64,000 nucleotides of DNA. Origin: JBOHRN01 sp050732775. Lineage in GTDB: Bacteria; Gemmatimonadota; Gemmatimonadetes; Longimicrobiales; Longimicrobiaceae. The notes below the pieces were generated by a model. It saw nothing but the letters and a program-made list of their open reading frames with translations, had not been told where the DNA came from and searched no databases. This document shows, one piece after another, positions 7,236 to 17,031 of the stretch (positions are counted from its first letter, which is position 1; each line of letters opens with the position of its first letter). The DNA lies in assembly GCA_050732775.1 (NCBI GenBank), contig JBOHRN010000002.1, forward strand, positions 93,095-157,094. The letters are read 5' to 3'. The translations under genes were made by a program, and so were the position numbers.

Positions 7236-9908
7236 ATGTCCAGGCGGACACGTATCACCATCGCCGCAGTGGTGGCGGGGGTCGTGCTGGTGATGGTGGT
7301 CGGGCGGGCCGTTTCGCACCTAGTCACTGAGCTCTTCTGGTACCGCGCGCTCGGGCTGGAGGGGGTGTTCTGGACCCGCTGGTGGGCGGGTGTTGGCGTG
7401 CGCTCGGTCGCTGGCCTGCTGGTGGCCCTGGTGGTCGCCGCGAGCGTGGGGGTGGCGGTCCGGTCGCTGGGCCCGGTGCGGGTGCGCCGCCGCTTCGGCA
7501 ACTTGGAGATCGAGGAACAGCTTCCCAGGTCGTACGTGCGGGCCGCCGTGGCCGCCGCCGCCCTTCTCTCGGGGTGGTGGCTCTCGGTCGGGGTGGGAGA
7601 TCCGGTAGAGGTCCTGGCTGCCGTCCGGGCGCCCGCGTGGGGAGAGACCGACCCGGTTTTCGGACGCGACCTATCCTTTTACGTCCACCTTTACCCCCTT
7701 CTGCAACGGTTCCACGCCCTGGGCTGGATCCTCGTCTTCTGGACCGCCCTCCTCACCGCGGTGGCTTACGTGGCCGCGGGCGCCATCCAGTGGGGCGCCA
7801 GGGGACCCAGGGCCTCCCGCGCGGCGCGGCGCCACCTGGGGCTATTCGCCGCGGCCGCCTTCCTGCTCTTGGGGTGGGGGTTCTGGCTGGGCCGCTACGC
7901 GCCGCTGTTTTCGGGCGGGGGAGTGGGCGGGGTGCTGGGCTACACCGACGCCGCCGTGGGTATCCCGGCCAGCCAGTTTATAGCCCTACTGGCGGTGCTC
8001 GCGGCGGGGGCGGTGGGATACGGAATCTGGGTGGGGCGACTCCGGCTGCCCGCGGCGGCGGTGGGGGTGCTCCTGGTGGCCGGGGTGGTGGGCAAGTTGG
8101 CTCTGCCGGCTCTGGTCCAGCGCTTCCGGGTGGAGCCGAACGAGTTCGCGCGCGAGAGTCGCTTTATCGACCTCCACCTGGAGTTTACCCGCAGGGGGTA
8201 CGGGATCGCCGGCCTGGAGCGCCGGCCGCTCCCCTACCAGTCCCGGCTGCCAGAGAGTTCCGAGCGGTTGCTGGCCGCGCTGGAGCAACTTCCCTTGTGG
8301 GACTCCCGCCCCTTGGAGACTGTTTTTAATGAGGAGCAGGCCCTCTTTCCCTACTACACCTTTCAGAGCGTCCAGTACGACCGTTACGGCCCGCCGGGAG
8401 AGGAGGCGCAAGTAGCCATCTCGGTACGAGAACTAGACACCGGCCAGCTCGCCAGCACCGCCCGCACCTGGCAGAACCTCCACCTGAACTACGTGCGGGG
8501 AGAGGGGGCGGTGGTGGTCCCGGCGGCGGAGATGAGGAGCGACGGCGCTCCGGTCTACTGGCTCTCAGACATCTTGCCGTCGCGTCTTTCTGCCGAGGCG
8601 CTGCCCGCGCTCTCCCTGACCGACCCTCGCATTCACTTCGGGGAGCTGAGCCGGGGGTACGTCGTCCTTGCCGCCGACGAGGGACAAGGCGTCGCGGCTC
8701 CCCGGATGGGCGGCTTCTGGAGGCGTCTCGCGTTCAGTTGGGCGTTCCAGAGCGTGAACCTGCTCTTTTCCAATGAGGTCCGGCCGGAGAGCCGGATACT
8801 TTACCAGCGCCAGCTCTCGGAGCGGGCGGCGCGAGCCGCCCCCTTTCTCCACTTCCCCGAGGGTAGCGCGCCTCTGCCGGTAATCTTCGAGGAGCGCGTG
8901 GTGTGGATGCTCGACGGCTATACGGTGGCCACTGACTTCCCCCTCTCGGTGCCCGCTCCCTTTGGGGGCCGGGTGGCGCGCTACCTCCGCAATAGCGTCA
9001 AGGCGACGGTGGACGCGGTCAGTGGAGAGGTAGCCTTTTACCGGGTGGTGGACGACGACCCGTTACTCGACTCCTATGAGCGGGTCTTTCCGGGGTTGGT
9101 GCGCCCGGTCTCGGAGATGCCGGCCGGCCTCCGCCGGCACCTCCGCTACCCTACCTCCCTGTTCGAACTACAGGCCCTGGTGCTGCGCGAATACCACCTT
9201 GACGGGGCGCGCGAGTTCTACAACAAGAGCGACGTATGGGAGCTCCCCACCGAGATCTACCAGGGCGGAGAAGTAGCGTACCGGCCCTTCCACGCCACCA
9301 TCCCCCTGCCCGGCGAACCGGAGCCCTCGTTCGTGCTCTCCACCGGCTTTACCCCGAGCGGCCGACAAACCCTGACCGCCCTCCTGGTGACCCGCAACCA
9401 CCCCTCCCGCTACGGCGAGCAGACCCTGTACGAACTGCCGAGGGACGTGCAGGTGCCCGGCCCCCAACAGGTGGAGGCAATGATAGACCAATCTGCCGAG
9501 ATCTCGGAGCAGCTCGCCCTCTGGAGCCGGGGCGGGAGCCGGGTGCTGCGCGGGCATATGGTGGCCGTCCCCTTTCAAGGGAGCGTGCTGTACGTAGAAC
9601 CCCTCTTCCTGGAGGCCGAGGAGGACGCCATCCCCCAGCTCGAACGGGTAATCGTGGTCGGGGGCGGGCGGGTGGCGATGCGTCCCACCCTGACGGAGGC
9701 GGTGGATCAACTCCTGGCCGGACCGGGAGAGGACGTTGCCGCCACCCCGGATGATCCCGCGGCTCCTTCTCCCTCATCGCAGATCTCCCTGGAGCGGGCT
9801 CGCCGGCTGCTCCAAGAGGCCGAACTCCGGCTGCGGCGGGGCGACTGGACGGGGTTCGGAGAAGTGTGGCGCGAGCTGCGCCGCGTTTTGGCAGAAGACG
9901 CCCCCTAG
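7236..9908 (+). CDS. UPF0182 family large membrane protein
   Basis: This 890-aa protein belongs to UPF0182 (COG1615), an integral-membrane family without an assigned function. Roughly seven transmembrane segments fill the first 300 residues (for example residues 5-24, 49-71, 158-185). A large hydrophilic domain follows with family stretches such as ETVFNEEQALFPYYTFQSVQ, YGEQTLYELP and PGPQQVEAMIDQ. The C-terminus (from about residue 830) is a low-complexity linker followed by a helix, SLERARRLLQEAELRLRRGDW. It begins directly after the mutase stop. Family membership is solid; any role is unknown. Confidence 0.88.
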   Translation: MSRRTRITIAAVVAGVVLVMVVGRAVSHLVTELFWYRALGLEGVFWTRWWAGVGVRSVAGLLVALVVAASVGVAVRSLGPVRVRRRFGNLEIEEQLPRSYVRAAVAAAALLSGWWLSVGVGDPVEVLAAVRAPAWGETDPVFGRDLSFYVHLYPLLQRFHALGWILVFWTALLTAVAYVAAGAIQWGARGPRASRAARRHLGLFAAAAFLLLGWGFWLGRYAPLFSGGGVGGVLGYTDAAVGIPASQFIALLAVLAAGAVGYGIWVGRLRLPAAAVGVLLVAGVVGKLALPALVQRFRVEPNEFARESRFIDLHLEFTRRGYGIAGLERRPLPYQSRLPESSERLLAALEQLPLWDSRPLETVFNEEQALFPYYTFQSVQYDRYGPPGEEAQVAISVRELDTGQLASTARTWQNLHLNYVRGEGAVVVPAAEMRSDGAPVYWLSDILPSRLSAEALPALSLTDPRIHFGELSRGYVVLAADEGQGVAAPRMGGFWRRLAFSWAFQSVNLLFSNEVRPESRILYQRQLSERAARAAPFLHFPEGSAPLPVIFEERVVWMLDGYTVATDFPLSVPAPFGGRVARYLRNSVKATVDAVSGEVAFYRVVDDDPLLDSYERVFPGLVRPVSEMPAGLRRHLRYPTSLFELQALVLREYHLDGAREFYNKSDVWELPTEIYQGGEVAYRPFHATIPLPGEPEPSFVLSTGFTPSGRQTLTALLVTRNHPSRYGEQTLYELPRDVQVPGPQQVEAMIDQSAEISEQLALWSRGGSRVLRGHMVAVPFQGSVLYVEPLFLEAEEDAIPQLERVIVVGGGRVAMRPTLTEAVDQLLAGPGEDVAATPDDPAAPSPSSQISLERARRLLQEAELRLRRGDWTGFGEVWRELRRVLAEDAP

Positions 9909-9947
9909 TTGCCGGACTTCGGCACCCCGGTTATCATTGCGCCCCCC

Positions 9948-10891
9948 ATGACTCCCCATACGGTGGTGGTGGCCCTGGGCGGAAACGCCCTTTCTCCGGC
10001 CGGGGAGGCGGGAACCATCCAGGAGCAGTTCCGGCATACGCGCGAGAGCTTGGGCGCGGTGGTGGACATGGCGCGAGACGGGTGGCGGATCGCGGTTGTA
10101 CACGGGAACGGGCCCCAAGTAGGGAACGCCCTGATCCGCAACGAAATGGCCCGCGAACGGGTGCCGCCGCTTCCGCTCGGGGTGCTGGTGGCGGCGACGG
10201 GTGGCTGGATCGGGTACATGGTCCAGCAGTCGCTCCAGAACGCCTTGGAGAGCGCCGGAGTGGAGCGGCGGGTGGTAACGGTAGTGACCCAGGTCCTGGT
10301 CGATCCCGACGACCCCTCGGTGCGCGAACCGGATAAGCCCATCGGGCGCCTGCTTGACCAGGCCGCCGCCCGCTCCCTGACCGCGGATTTGGGCTGGCGG
10401 GTAGCCGAGGTAGCGGGCGGGTGGCGGCGGGTGGTGCCGTCTCCCCGGCCGGTCAGGATCGTGGAGCGTGAGATGATCCGCTCCCTGGTGGCCGCAGGGC
10501 ATCTGGTGATCGCGGCGGGCGGGGGAGGCGCCCCCGTGTACCGGGACCCAGAGCTGGGGCTGGAGGGGATCGACGGGGTGATCGACAAGGACCGGGCGTC
10601 GGCCATCCTGGCCCGCGACATCGGCGCGGAGGTGCTCTTGATACTAACCGACGTAGACGCGGTGTACCGGCGCTTCGGTACCCCAGAGCAGCGACCTCTA
10701 CGCCGGCTTACCCCAGGGGAGGCGTTCTCCCTGCTCGAGGCGGGCGAACTGGGAGCCGGCAGCATGGCCCCCAAAGTAGAGGCGGCGGTGCGCTTCGTGG
10801 AAAAGGGTGGCGGCCGCGCCGTTATAGCCCGGCTCGACCAGGGCCGCGAGGCGGTGGCGGGGCGCGCGGGTACGGAAATCAGAGGCGATAA

Positions 10892-10895
<4 letters not shown>
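9948..10895 (+). CDS. arcC: Carbamate kinase
   Basis: This 315-aa amino-acid-kinase-fold enzyme catalyses ATP + carbamate = ADP + carbamoyl phosphate. VVALGGNALSPAGE, VHGNGPQVGN, GGGGAPVYR, GVIDKDRASAILARDIGAEVLLILTDVDAV and AGSMAPKVEAAVRFV are all family motifs. ATG 9948 gives the standard N-terminus; the TTG at 9909 is less likely. No arginine deiminase or ornithine carbamoyltransferase gene is nearby, so the usual fermentative arginine pathway is not shown. Its stop overlaps sucC (ATGA), putting it in the succinyl-CoA synthetase operon. Confidence 0.93.
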
Positions 10896-12027
<1,132 letters not shown>

Positions 12028-12031
<4 letters not shown>

Positions 12032-12897
12032 GCATATTCATCGACGCTGACACCCGGTTGGTGGTGCAGGGTATCACGGGCCGCGACGGTTCGTTCCACA
12101 CCCGCCAGATGATGGAGTACGGCACTCGGGTAGTGGCCGGGGTCACTCCGGGCAAGGGGGGGCAGAGCTTCGACGACTCGGTGCCCGTCTTCGACACCGT
12201 CGAGGAGGCGGTGGCCGCGACCGGCGCCAACGCTTCGGTGATTTACGTGCCCCCGGCGTTCGCGACCGACGCCATTTTCGAGGCCGCCGACGCGGGCGTA
12301 AGCTTCATAGTATGCATTACCGAGGGTATCCCGGTCCTCGACATGACGCGGGTGCGGCCGTTCGTCGAGGAGAAGGGAGCCCGGCTGCTGGGTCCCAACT
12401 GCCCCGGATTGATCTCCCCCGGCAAGAGCAAGGTGGGTATCATCCCCGGAGGCATCACCCACCCCGGCCCAGTGGGGTTGGTTTCACGCTCGGGTACGCT
12501 CACCTACGAGGTGGTGTACAAGCTGGACAGAGCCGGTATCGGCACCACCACCTGCGTGGGTATCGGGGGAGACCCCATCAACGGCCTCTCATTCATAGAC
12601 TGCCTGGCCGCGTTCGAGGACGACCCGGAGACCGAAGCCGTGGTCGTAATCGGGGAGATCGGGGGCACCGACGAGCAGGACGCGGGCGATTACGTGAAGG
12701 GGCACTTGAGCAAACCGGTGATCGGCTTCATAGCGGGCCAAACCGCCCCCGCGGACCGCCGCATGGGTCACGCCGGCGCCATCATCTCGGGCTCCGCCGG
12801 CACGGCGGAGGAGAAGATCGCTTCGTTCGAGAAGAACGGCGTCGGGGTGGCCAGGCGGCCCGCCGAGGTGGCGCAGCTGGTGCGGGAGGTACTGTAG
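12028..12897 (+). CDS. sucD: Succinyl-CoA synthetase alpha subunit
   Basis: This 289-aa CoA-binding subunit carries the phosphohistidine of the catalytic cycle. VVQGITGRDGSFHTRQMMEYG is the CoA-binding N-terminus, LGPNCPGLISPGKSKVGIIPG the middle signature, and RRMGHAGAIISGSAGTAEEK contains the phosphorylated His. The GTG start overlaps the sucC stop. The length is the normal 288-290 residues. Confidence 0.97.
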
Positions 12898-12931
12898 AGG
12901 GCTGTTGGCGAACGGCCAACCGGGAGTGTGT

Positions 12932-13789
12932 ATGGGCTTGACCGACCTGCTCGCGGCGGAGAACGTGATTATCCCGCTACGGGCCGGCACCGTAAAGGAA
13001 GCCGTCCACGAACTGGGCGAAACCCTGGTCGGGTCCGGGGTTTTGGCCAGCCCGGAGCCGGTGGAGGAGCTCTTGCGCGAAGACCGGCTCACGCGGGTAG
13101 CCGAGCGGGCGGTCCTGGCACAGGTGCGCGGCGACCAGGTGTCCCGGCTCGCCGTCGCTCTCGGGGTGTCCCGGGCCCCGCTCCCCTTCCGGGGAGAGGG
13201 GAAGGGAAAGATCGTGGTCCTGGTGGTCGCCCCCCGCTCTCAGACCGACCCCTTTCTCCAGCTCGTCTCCGCCCTGGTGCGGGCGCTCAGGGACGCCGCT
13301 ACGGTGGAGCTACTCGAGTCGGCCGGCTCGGCCAGTGACGTGCTGGCGGTACCCGGGCTGCGGGAGATTGAATTGGAGTCCCGTCTCTACGTCCGCGACG
13401 TCATGACCCAGCGGGTCCATCAGGTGACCCCCGAGACCACACTGAGGGAGTTGGTGGACCTCATTACCAGATACCGTCTGCGCGCCGTGCCGGTGGTGGG
13501 GGAAAAGCGCGAAGTGCTGGGTTTGGTCACCGACCGGGACATTCTCGAGTACCTTCTGCCCCGCCTCCGCCGGGGAGAGAAGAAGGAGTTGGAGGGCAAG
13601 CCCCTGCGCGAAGTTCAGGTGCGAGAAGTTATGTCCCGCTCGGTGATGTGCGTCTCCGAGGACGAGACCCTGCAGGAGGCGGCCGCGGTGATGATTCACA
13701 AGGACGTGGAGCGCTTCCCCGTGGTCAAGGAAGGCGAGATGACCGGTTTCCTTACCCGCGGAGACCTGATCCGCAAGCTGTTCGGCTAG
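12932..13789 (+). CDS. Degenerate PTS EIIA-like domain fused to a CBS pair
   Basis: The protein is 285 aa. Residues 1-135 align with the type-2 PTS EIIA fold, including the VSRLAVALGVS stretch that follows the active site. Where EIIA has an Ala-Ile-Pro-His loop, this protein has LAQV, so the phosphorylated His is Gln64. Residues 155-285 form two CBS modules (VRDVMTQRVHQVTPETTLREL; VREVMSRSVMCVSEDETLQEA), which bind adenine nucleotides in many proteins. I infer a non-phosphorylatable sensor or regulator rather than a sugar-uptake enzyme. GGGAG precedes ATG 12932. It lies between sucD and ndk. Confidence 0.8.
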   Translation: MGLTDLLAAENVIIPLRAGTVKEAVHELGETLVGSGVLASPEPVEELLREDRLTRVAERAVLAQVRGDQVSRLAVALGVSRAPLPFRGEGKGKIVVLVVAPRSQTDPFLQLVSALVRALRDAATVELLESAGSASDVLAVPGLREIELESRLYVRDVMTQRVHQVTPETTLRELVDLITRYRLRAVPVVGEKREVLGLVTDRDILEYLLPRLRRGEKKELEGKPLREVQVREVMSRSVMCVSEDETLQEAAAVMIHKDVERFPVVKEGEMTGFLTRGDLIRKLFG

Positions 13790-13828
13790 CACCGAGACGA
13801 GCAACCAGAGCCCATTCTGAGAGGATCG

Positions 13829-14254
13829 ATGTCCCGTACCTTAGCCATCATCAAACCAGACGCCTTCGGCTCCGGTTACGCCGGAAAGATCCTCGCCCAG
13901 CTGGAGGGCAGGGGGTTCCGGGTACTCTCCCTGCGCGTAACCCGCCTCACCCGGGTCCAAGCCGGGGAGTTCTACGCCATCCACCGGGGTAGGCCCTTCT
14001 ATGAAGAGCTAGTGGCGTTCATGAGCTCCGGCCCCTGCCTTCCCCTGGCGCTGGAGCGCAACGACGCGGTCTCCTGGCTGCGAGAAGTTATCGGCGCCAC
14101 CGACCCCGCCGAGGCCGCCGAAGGCACGGTCCGTAAGCTTTACGCCGAGTCCAAGGGGAGGAACGCCATCCACGCCTCGGACTCCGAGGAGAGCGCGGCT
14201 CGCGAGATCGGCTTCTTCTTCGCCCACGCCGAGCTGGTGGCGAACAGCGTTTAA
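13829..14254 (+). CDS. ndk: Nucleoside diphosphate kinase
   Basis: This 141-aa enzyme balances NTP and dNTP pools by a ping-pong phospho-His mechanism. RTLAIIKPDAFGSGYAGKIL is the N-terminal signature and NAIHASDSEESAAREI holds the phosphorylated His and the following DS pair. GPCLPLALERNDAVSWLREVIGATDP is the usual middle. AGAGGAT precedes the ATG. The gene ends just before a strong promoter that starts the next operon. Confidence 0.97.
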   Translation: MSRTLAIIKPDAFGSGYAGKILAQLEGRGFRVLSLRVTRLTRVQAGEFYAIHRGRPFYEELVAFMSSGPCLPLALERNDAVSWLREVIGATDPAEAAEGTVRKLYAESKGRNAIHASDSEESAAREIGFFFAHAELVANSV

Positions 14255-14257
14255 TCG

Positions 14258-14286
14258 TTGACAGAACGGGTATTTTCGGCTACTAT
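14258..14286 (+). promoter_or_regulatory. Strong sigma70-type promoter for the DUF177-rpmF-plsX-fab operon
   Basis: A perfect TTGACA (14258-14263) and TACTAT (14281-14286) are separated by exactly 17 bases, immediately after ndk. The predicted start of transcription is at about 14292-14294, only two to four bases before the ATG at 14296. The first gene would then be translated from a leaderless or nearly leaderless mRNA, and indeed no Shine-Dalgarno sequence is present. Confidence 0.75.
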
Positions 14287-14295
14287 ATTAAGTTT

Positions 14296-14811
14296 ATGCT
14301 GACTCTGAGCCTGGCCGGGTTGGCGCGGGAGGGAGAGGCGCGCTTGAGCGGCGATATACCACCCCACCACGCCGTCTGGTCTGGGGTGGAAGCGGAGCCC
14401 GCCGCTCCCGCGCGGCTGGAGCTGCAGGCGCGGGAGGCAGGAGAGGGGGTGCTGGTACGCGGAAAGATCCGGGCCAGCTTCCGGCTTCCGTGCCGGCGCT
14501 GCCTGGCCGGCTTGGAGGTGGAGCTGGAAGACGACCTGAATATTTTTTTTGAGTATGAAGAGAGCTGGCGGGAGGACGGGCCGGAGAGCGACACCTTTCC
14601 GCTTCCCGAGGGCGCCCGCGAGATCGATCTAACCGGCCCCATCCGGGAGCACCTGCTCCTGGCCGCTCCCACCTTTGCCCTCTGCGACGAGCGGTGTAAG
14701 GGGCTCTGCCCCCGCTGCGGAGCCGACCTGAACCGGGGCGAGTGCGGTTGTGAGCCGGAACCGCAGGGCGGAGCGTGGGATAAGTTGAAACAAGTGACCC
14801 TTGAGGAGTAA
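14296..14811 (+). CDS. DUF177 (YceD-like) protein
   Basis: This 171-aa protein precedes rpmF, the conserved position of the DUF177/YceD family, linked to 23S rRNA processing and ribosomal protein expression. FRLPCRRCLAGLEVELEDD and LCDERCKGLCPRCGADLNRGECGC contain the paired cysteines expected for a metal-binding family member. The FEYEESW and IDLTGPIREHLLLA stretches match the fold. The ATG lies 9 bases after the -10 box of the promoter. The rpmF Shine-Dalgarno sequence (GAGGAG) sits in its last codons. Confidence 0.88.
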   Translation: MLTLSLAGLAREGEARLSGDIPPHHAVWSGVEAEPAAPARLELQAREAGEGVLVRGKIRASFRLPCRRCLAGLEVELEDDLNIFFEYEESWREDGPESDTFPLPEGAREIDLTGPIREHLLLAAPTFALCDERCKGLCPRCGADLNRGECGCEPEPQGGAWDKLKQVTLEE

Positions 14812-14817
14812 TCAAAG

Positions 14818-15000
14818 ATGGCCGTACCCAAGAGACGCACTTCCAAGCAGCGGCAGCGAAAGCGCCGCACCCACGTAAAGGCCGAAGTGCCCGCCTACCG
14901 GGCGTGTCCCCAGTGCGGGGACCCGCAACCGCCGCACCGCATCTGCCCGACCTGCGGCTACTACCGGGGGGAGCAACGCGTCGAGGCCGAAGAGTTTTAG
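14818..15000 (+). CDS. rpmF: 50S ribosomal protein L32
   Basis: This 60-aa ribosomal protein starts MAVPKRRTSKQRQRKRRTH, the standard L32 N-terminus. Two CxxC pairs (CPQC, CPTC) form a zinc ribbon, so it is the zinc-binding form. GAGGAG lies about 10 bases before the ATG. The order DUF177-rpmF-plsX-fabH-fabD-fabG-acpP-fabF is the common bacterial arrangement that links ribosome and membrane-lipid synthesis. Confidence 0.97.
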   Translation: MAVPKRRTSKQRQRKRRTHVKAEVPAYRACPQCGDPQPPHRICPTCGYYRGEQRVEAEEF

Positions 15001-15040
15001 CGCGCGTCGCCTCTCTCTAGCCATCCGTTCGCAGGTTACT

Positions 15041-16036
15041 ATGCGTATCGCGCTGGACGCCATGGGTTCGGACCGCGCCCCCGTCGTAGAGGTAGAGGGC
15101 GCGGCCGGGGCCCTGGAACGGGACGACTCTCTTACCGTGGTTCTGGTCGGAGACAGGGAGGTGGTGGAGCGCGAGTTGGACCGCCATCCCGAAGCCCCGC
15201 GCGGCCGCATGGAGGTGGTTCACGCCCCGGAGCGCATCGGCACCGACGAGCCGCCCGCTCAAGCTGTCCGCCGCAAGCGTGACTCATCCATCGTGCGGGG
15301 GCTCAGCCTGGTCAAGAACGGCGAAGCCGACGCCTTTATCAGCGCCGGTTCCACCGGCGCGGTGATGGCGGGGGCGTTCACCATCCTGCGTCCGCTGCCA
15401 GGCGTTGACCGCCCCGCCATTGGCACCGCGGTTCCCACCGCGCACGGGCGCACTCTCATCCTCGACAGCGGGGCCAACGTGGATACCCGGGGCCAGCACC
15501 TGGTGCAGTTCGCGCACCTGGGGGCCATCTACGCCCAGGATCTGATGGGGGTGGAGCAGCCGCGCATAGGCCTGCTCAATATAGGGGAGGAACCCGAGAA
15601 GGGGGACGAAAGGTCGCTGGAGGCGCACCGGCTCCTGGCGGCGGCCGAAAACCTCCACTTCGTGGGCAACGTGGAGGGGAGGGACCTGGTGCGCGGCGCC
15701 TGTGACGTGTTGGTGTGCGACGGCTTCGTGGGCAACGTTCTGCTCAAGTTCTACGAATCGGTGGCGGCTTTCCTCCTGGGGATGTTCCGGGAACAGGTAG
15801 GGAAGTCCAATGCGGACGTGGATCTGCGCCCCATCGTGGAGGTCCTTGACTATACCGAGACTGGCGGCGCGCCCCTACTGGGGGTCGACGGCGTGACTAT
15901 CGTCTGTCACGGCGGATCTCCCCCGCAAGCCGTCAAGGGAGCTATCGCCGTGGCCGCCCGCGCGGTGGAGCACCGCATGATCGAGCACATCGAAGGGCGC
16001 CTCGCCCGCTTCGCGGCGGCTCCGGTGGGCTCGTGA
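15041..16036 (+). CDS. plsX: Phosphate acyltransferase PlsX
   Basis: This 331-aa peripheral membrane enzyme makes acyl-phosphate from acyl-ACP, the first step of phospholipid synthesis. MRIALDAMGSDRAP, the NGEADAFISAGSTGAVM stretch, ILDSGANVD, LLNIGEEPEKG and VVCDGFVGNVLLKFYES are family signatures. The AAFLLGMFREQ segment fits the membrane-contact helices. It overlaps fabH by 4 bases (GTGA). Confidence 0.96.
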   Translation: MRIALDAMGSDRAPVVEVEGAAGALERDDSLTVVLVGDREVVERELDRHPEAPRGRMEVVHAPERIGTDEPPAQAVRRKRDSSIVRGLSLVKNGEADAFISAGSTGAVMAGAFTILRPLPGVDRPAIGTAVPTAHGRTLILDSGANVDTRGQHLVQFAHLGAIYAQDLMGVEQPRIGLLNIGEEPEKGDERSLEAHRLLAAAENLHFVGNVEGRDLVRGACDVLVCDGFVGNVLLKFYESVAAFLLGMFREQVGKSNADVDLRPIVEVLDYTETGGAPLLGVDGVTIVCHGGSPPQAVKGAIAVAARAVEHRMIEHIEGRLARFAAAPVGS

Positions 16037-17028
16037 TTTCTCCGCGCCGGCCTTTTGCCGCGCTGGTCTCCACCGGCCGCTACATGCCCGGGCGAGTGGT
16101 GACCAACAAGGAGATGGAGGGGTTAGTGGACACCTCGGAAGAATGGATCCGCACCCGCACCGGTATCCGCGAGCGGCGGCTGGCAGACTCCGAAACCGGC
16201 GCTGCCGAGATGGGGACGGCCGCTGCCCGGGTCGCCCTGGAGCGCGCCGGGGTGACCCCCGAGGAGGTGGATGTGCTGCTAGTTTCCACCGCCACTCCGG
16301 ACCGGCTGCTACCCTCCACTGCCTGCGACATCCAGGCTTTGCTCGGGACCTCCAACGCGGCCGCTTACGACTTCGCCAGCGCCTGTTCGGGGTTCCCTTA
16401 CGGATTGGGGCTGGCCGAGGGCCACCTCGCGGCCGGACAGGCCGAGACCGTGCTGCTGGTCTGTACCGAGAAGATGAGCGCCATCGTAGACTGGACCGAC
16501 CGGAGGACCTGCGTCCTCTTCGGAGACGGCGCCGGGGCCGCGGTGATCCGCCCCTCGGGCGACGACAGGGGCGTCCTTTCCACCTTCGCCAAAGCCGACG
16601 GGACCTTGGCCGACCTTCTCTACCGACCCGCTGGCGGCACCCGCATCCCCATGGACGCCGCCGTCTTGGACGAACGGAGCCACCTGGTCAAGATGGCCGG
16701 TCCAGAGGTGTTCAAGGCGGCGGTTCGCTCCATGTGCGAGGCCGCCTGCGTCGCCCTCGAAAGGGCCGGGCTCGAGGCCGGGGAGATCGACCTACTCATC
16801 CCCCACCAGGCCAACAACCGCATCATCGAGTCCACCGCCAAGTACGCGGGCGTCCCCATGGACAAGGTGTACGTAAACGTGGACCGCTACGGCAACATGA
16901 GTTCCGCCTCTATCCCCGTGGCCCTGGACGAAGCGCTGGAGACGGGCGCCGCGAAGAGAGGGTCGCTGGTGCTACTGGTCGCCTTCGGCGCCGGCTTTAC
17001 CTGGGGGTCTGCCGTGGTGCGGCTCTGA
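16033..17028 (+). CDS. fabH: 3-oxoacyl-ACP synthase III FabH
   Basis: This 331-aa condensing enzyme starts fatty-acid synthesis from acetyl-CoA and malonyl-ACP. The catalytic triad is intact: Cys in FASACSGFPYG, His in IPHQANNRI, Asn in VNVDRYGNMSSASI. The N-terminal WIRTRTGIRERR is typical. A GTG start overlaps plsX by 4 bases, and fabD follows after three bases. Confidence 0.96.
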   Translation: MISPRRPFAALVSTGRYMPGRVVTNKEMEGLVDTSEEWIRTRTGIRERRLADSETGAAEMGTAAARVALERAGVTPEEVDVLLVSTATPDRLLPSTACDIQALLGTSNAAAYDFASACSGFPYGLGLAEGHLAAGQAETVLLVCTEKMSAIVDWTDRRTCVLFGDGAGAAVIRPSGDDRGVLSTFAKADGTLADLLYRPAGGTRIPMDAAVLDERSHLVKMAGPEVFKAAVRSMCEAACVALERAGLEAGEIDLLIPHQANNRIIESTAKYAGVPMDKVYVNVDRYGNMSSASIPVALDEALETGAAKRGSLVLLVAFGAGFTWGSAVVRL

Positions 17029-17031
17029 GAC

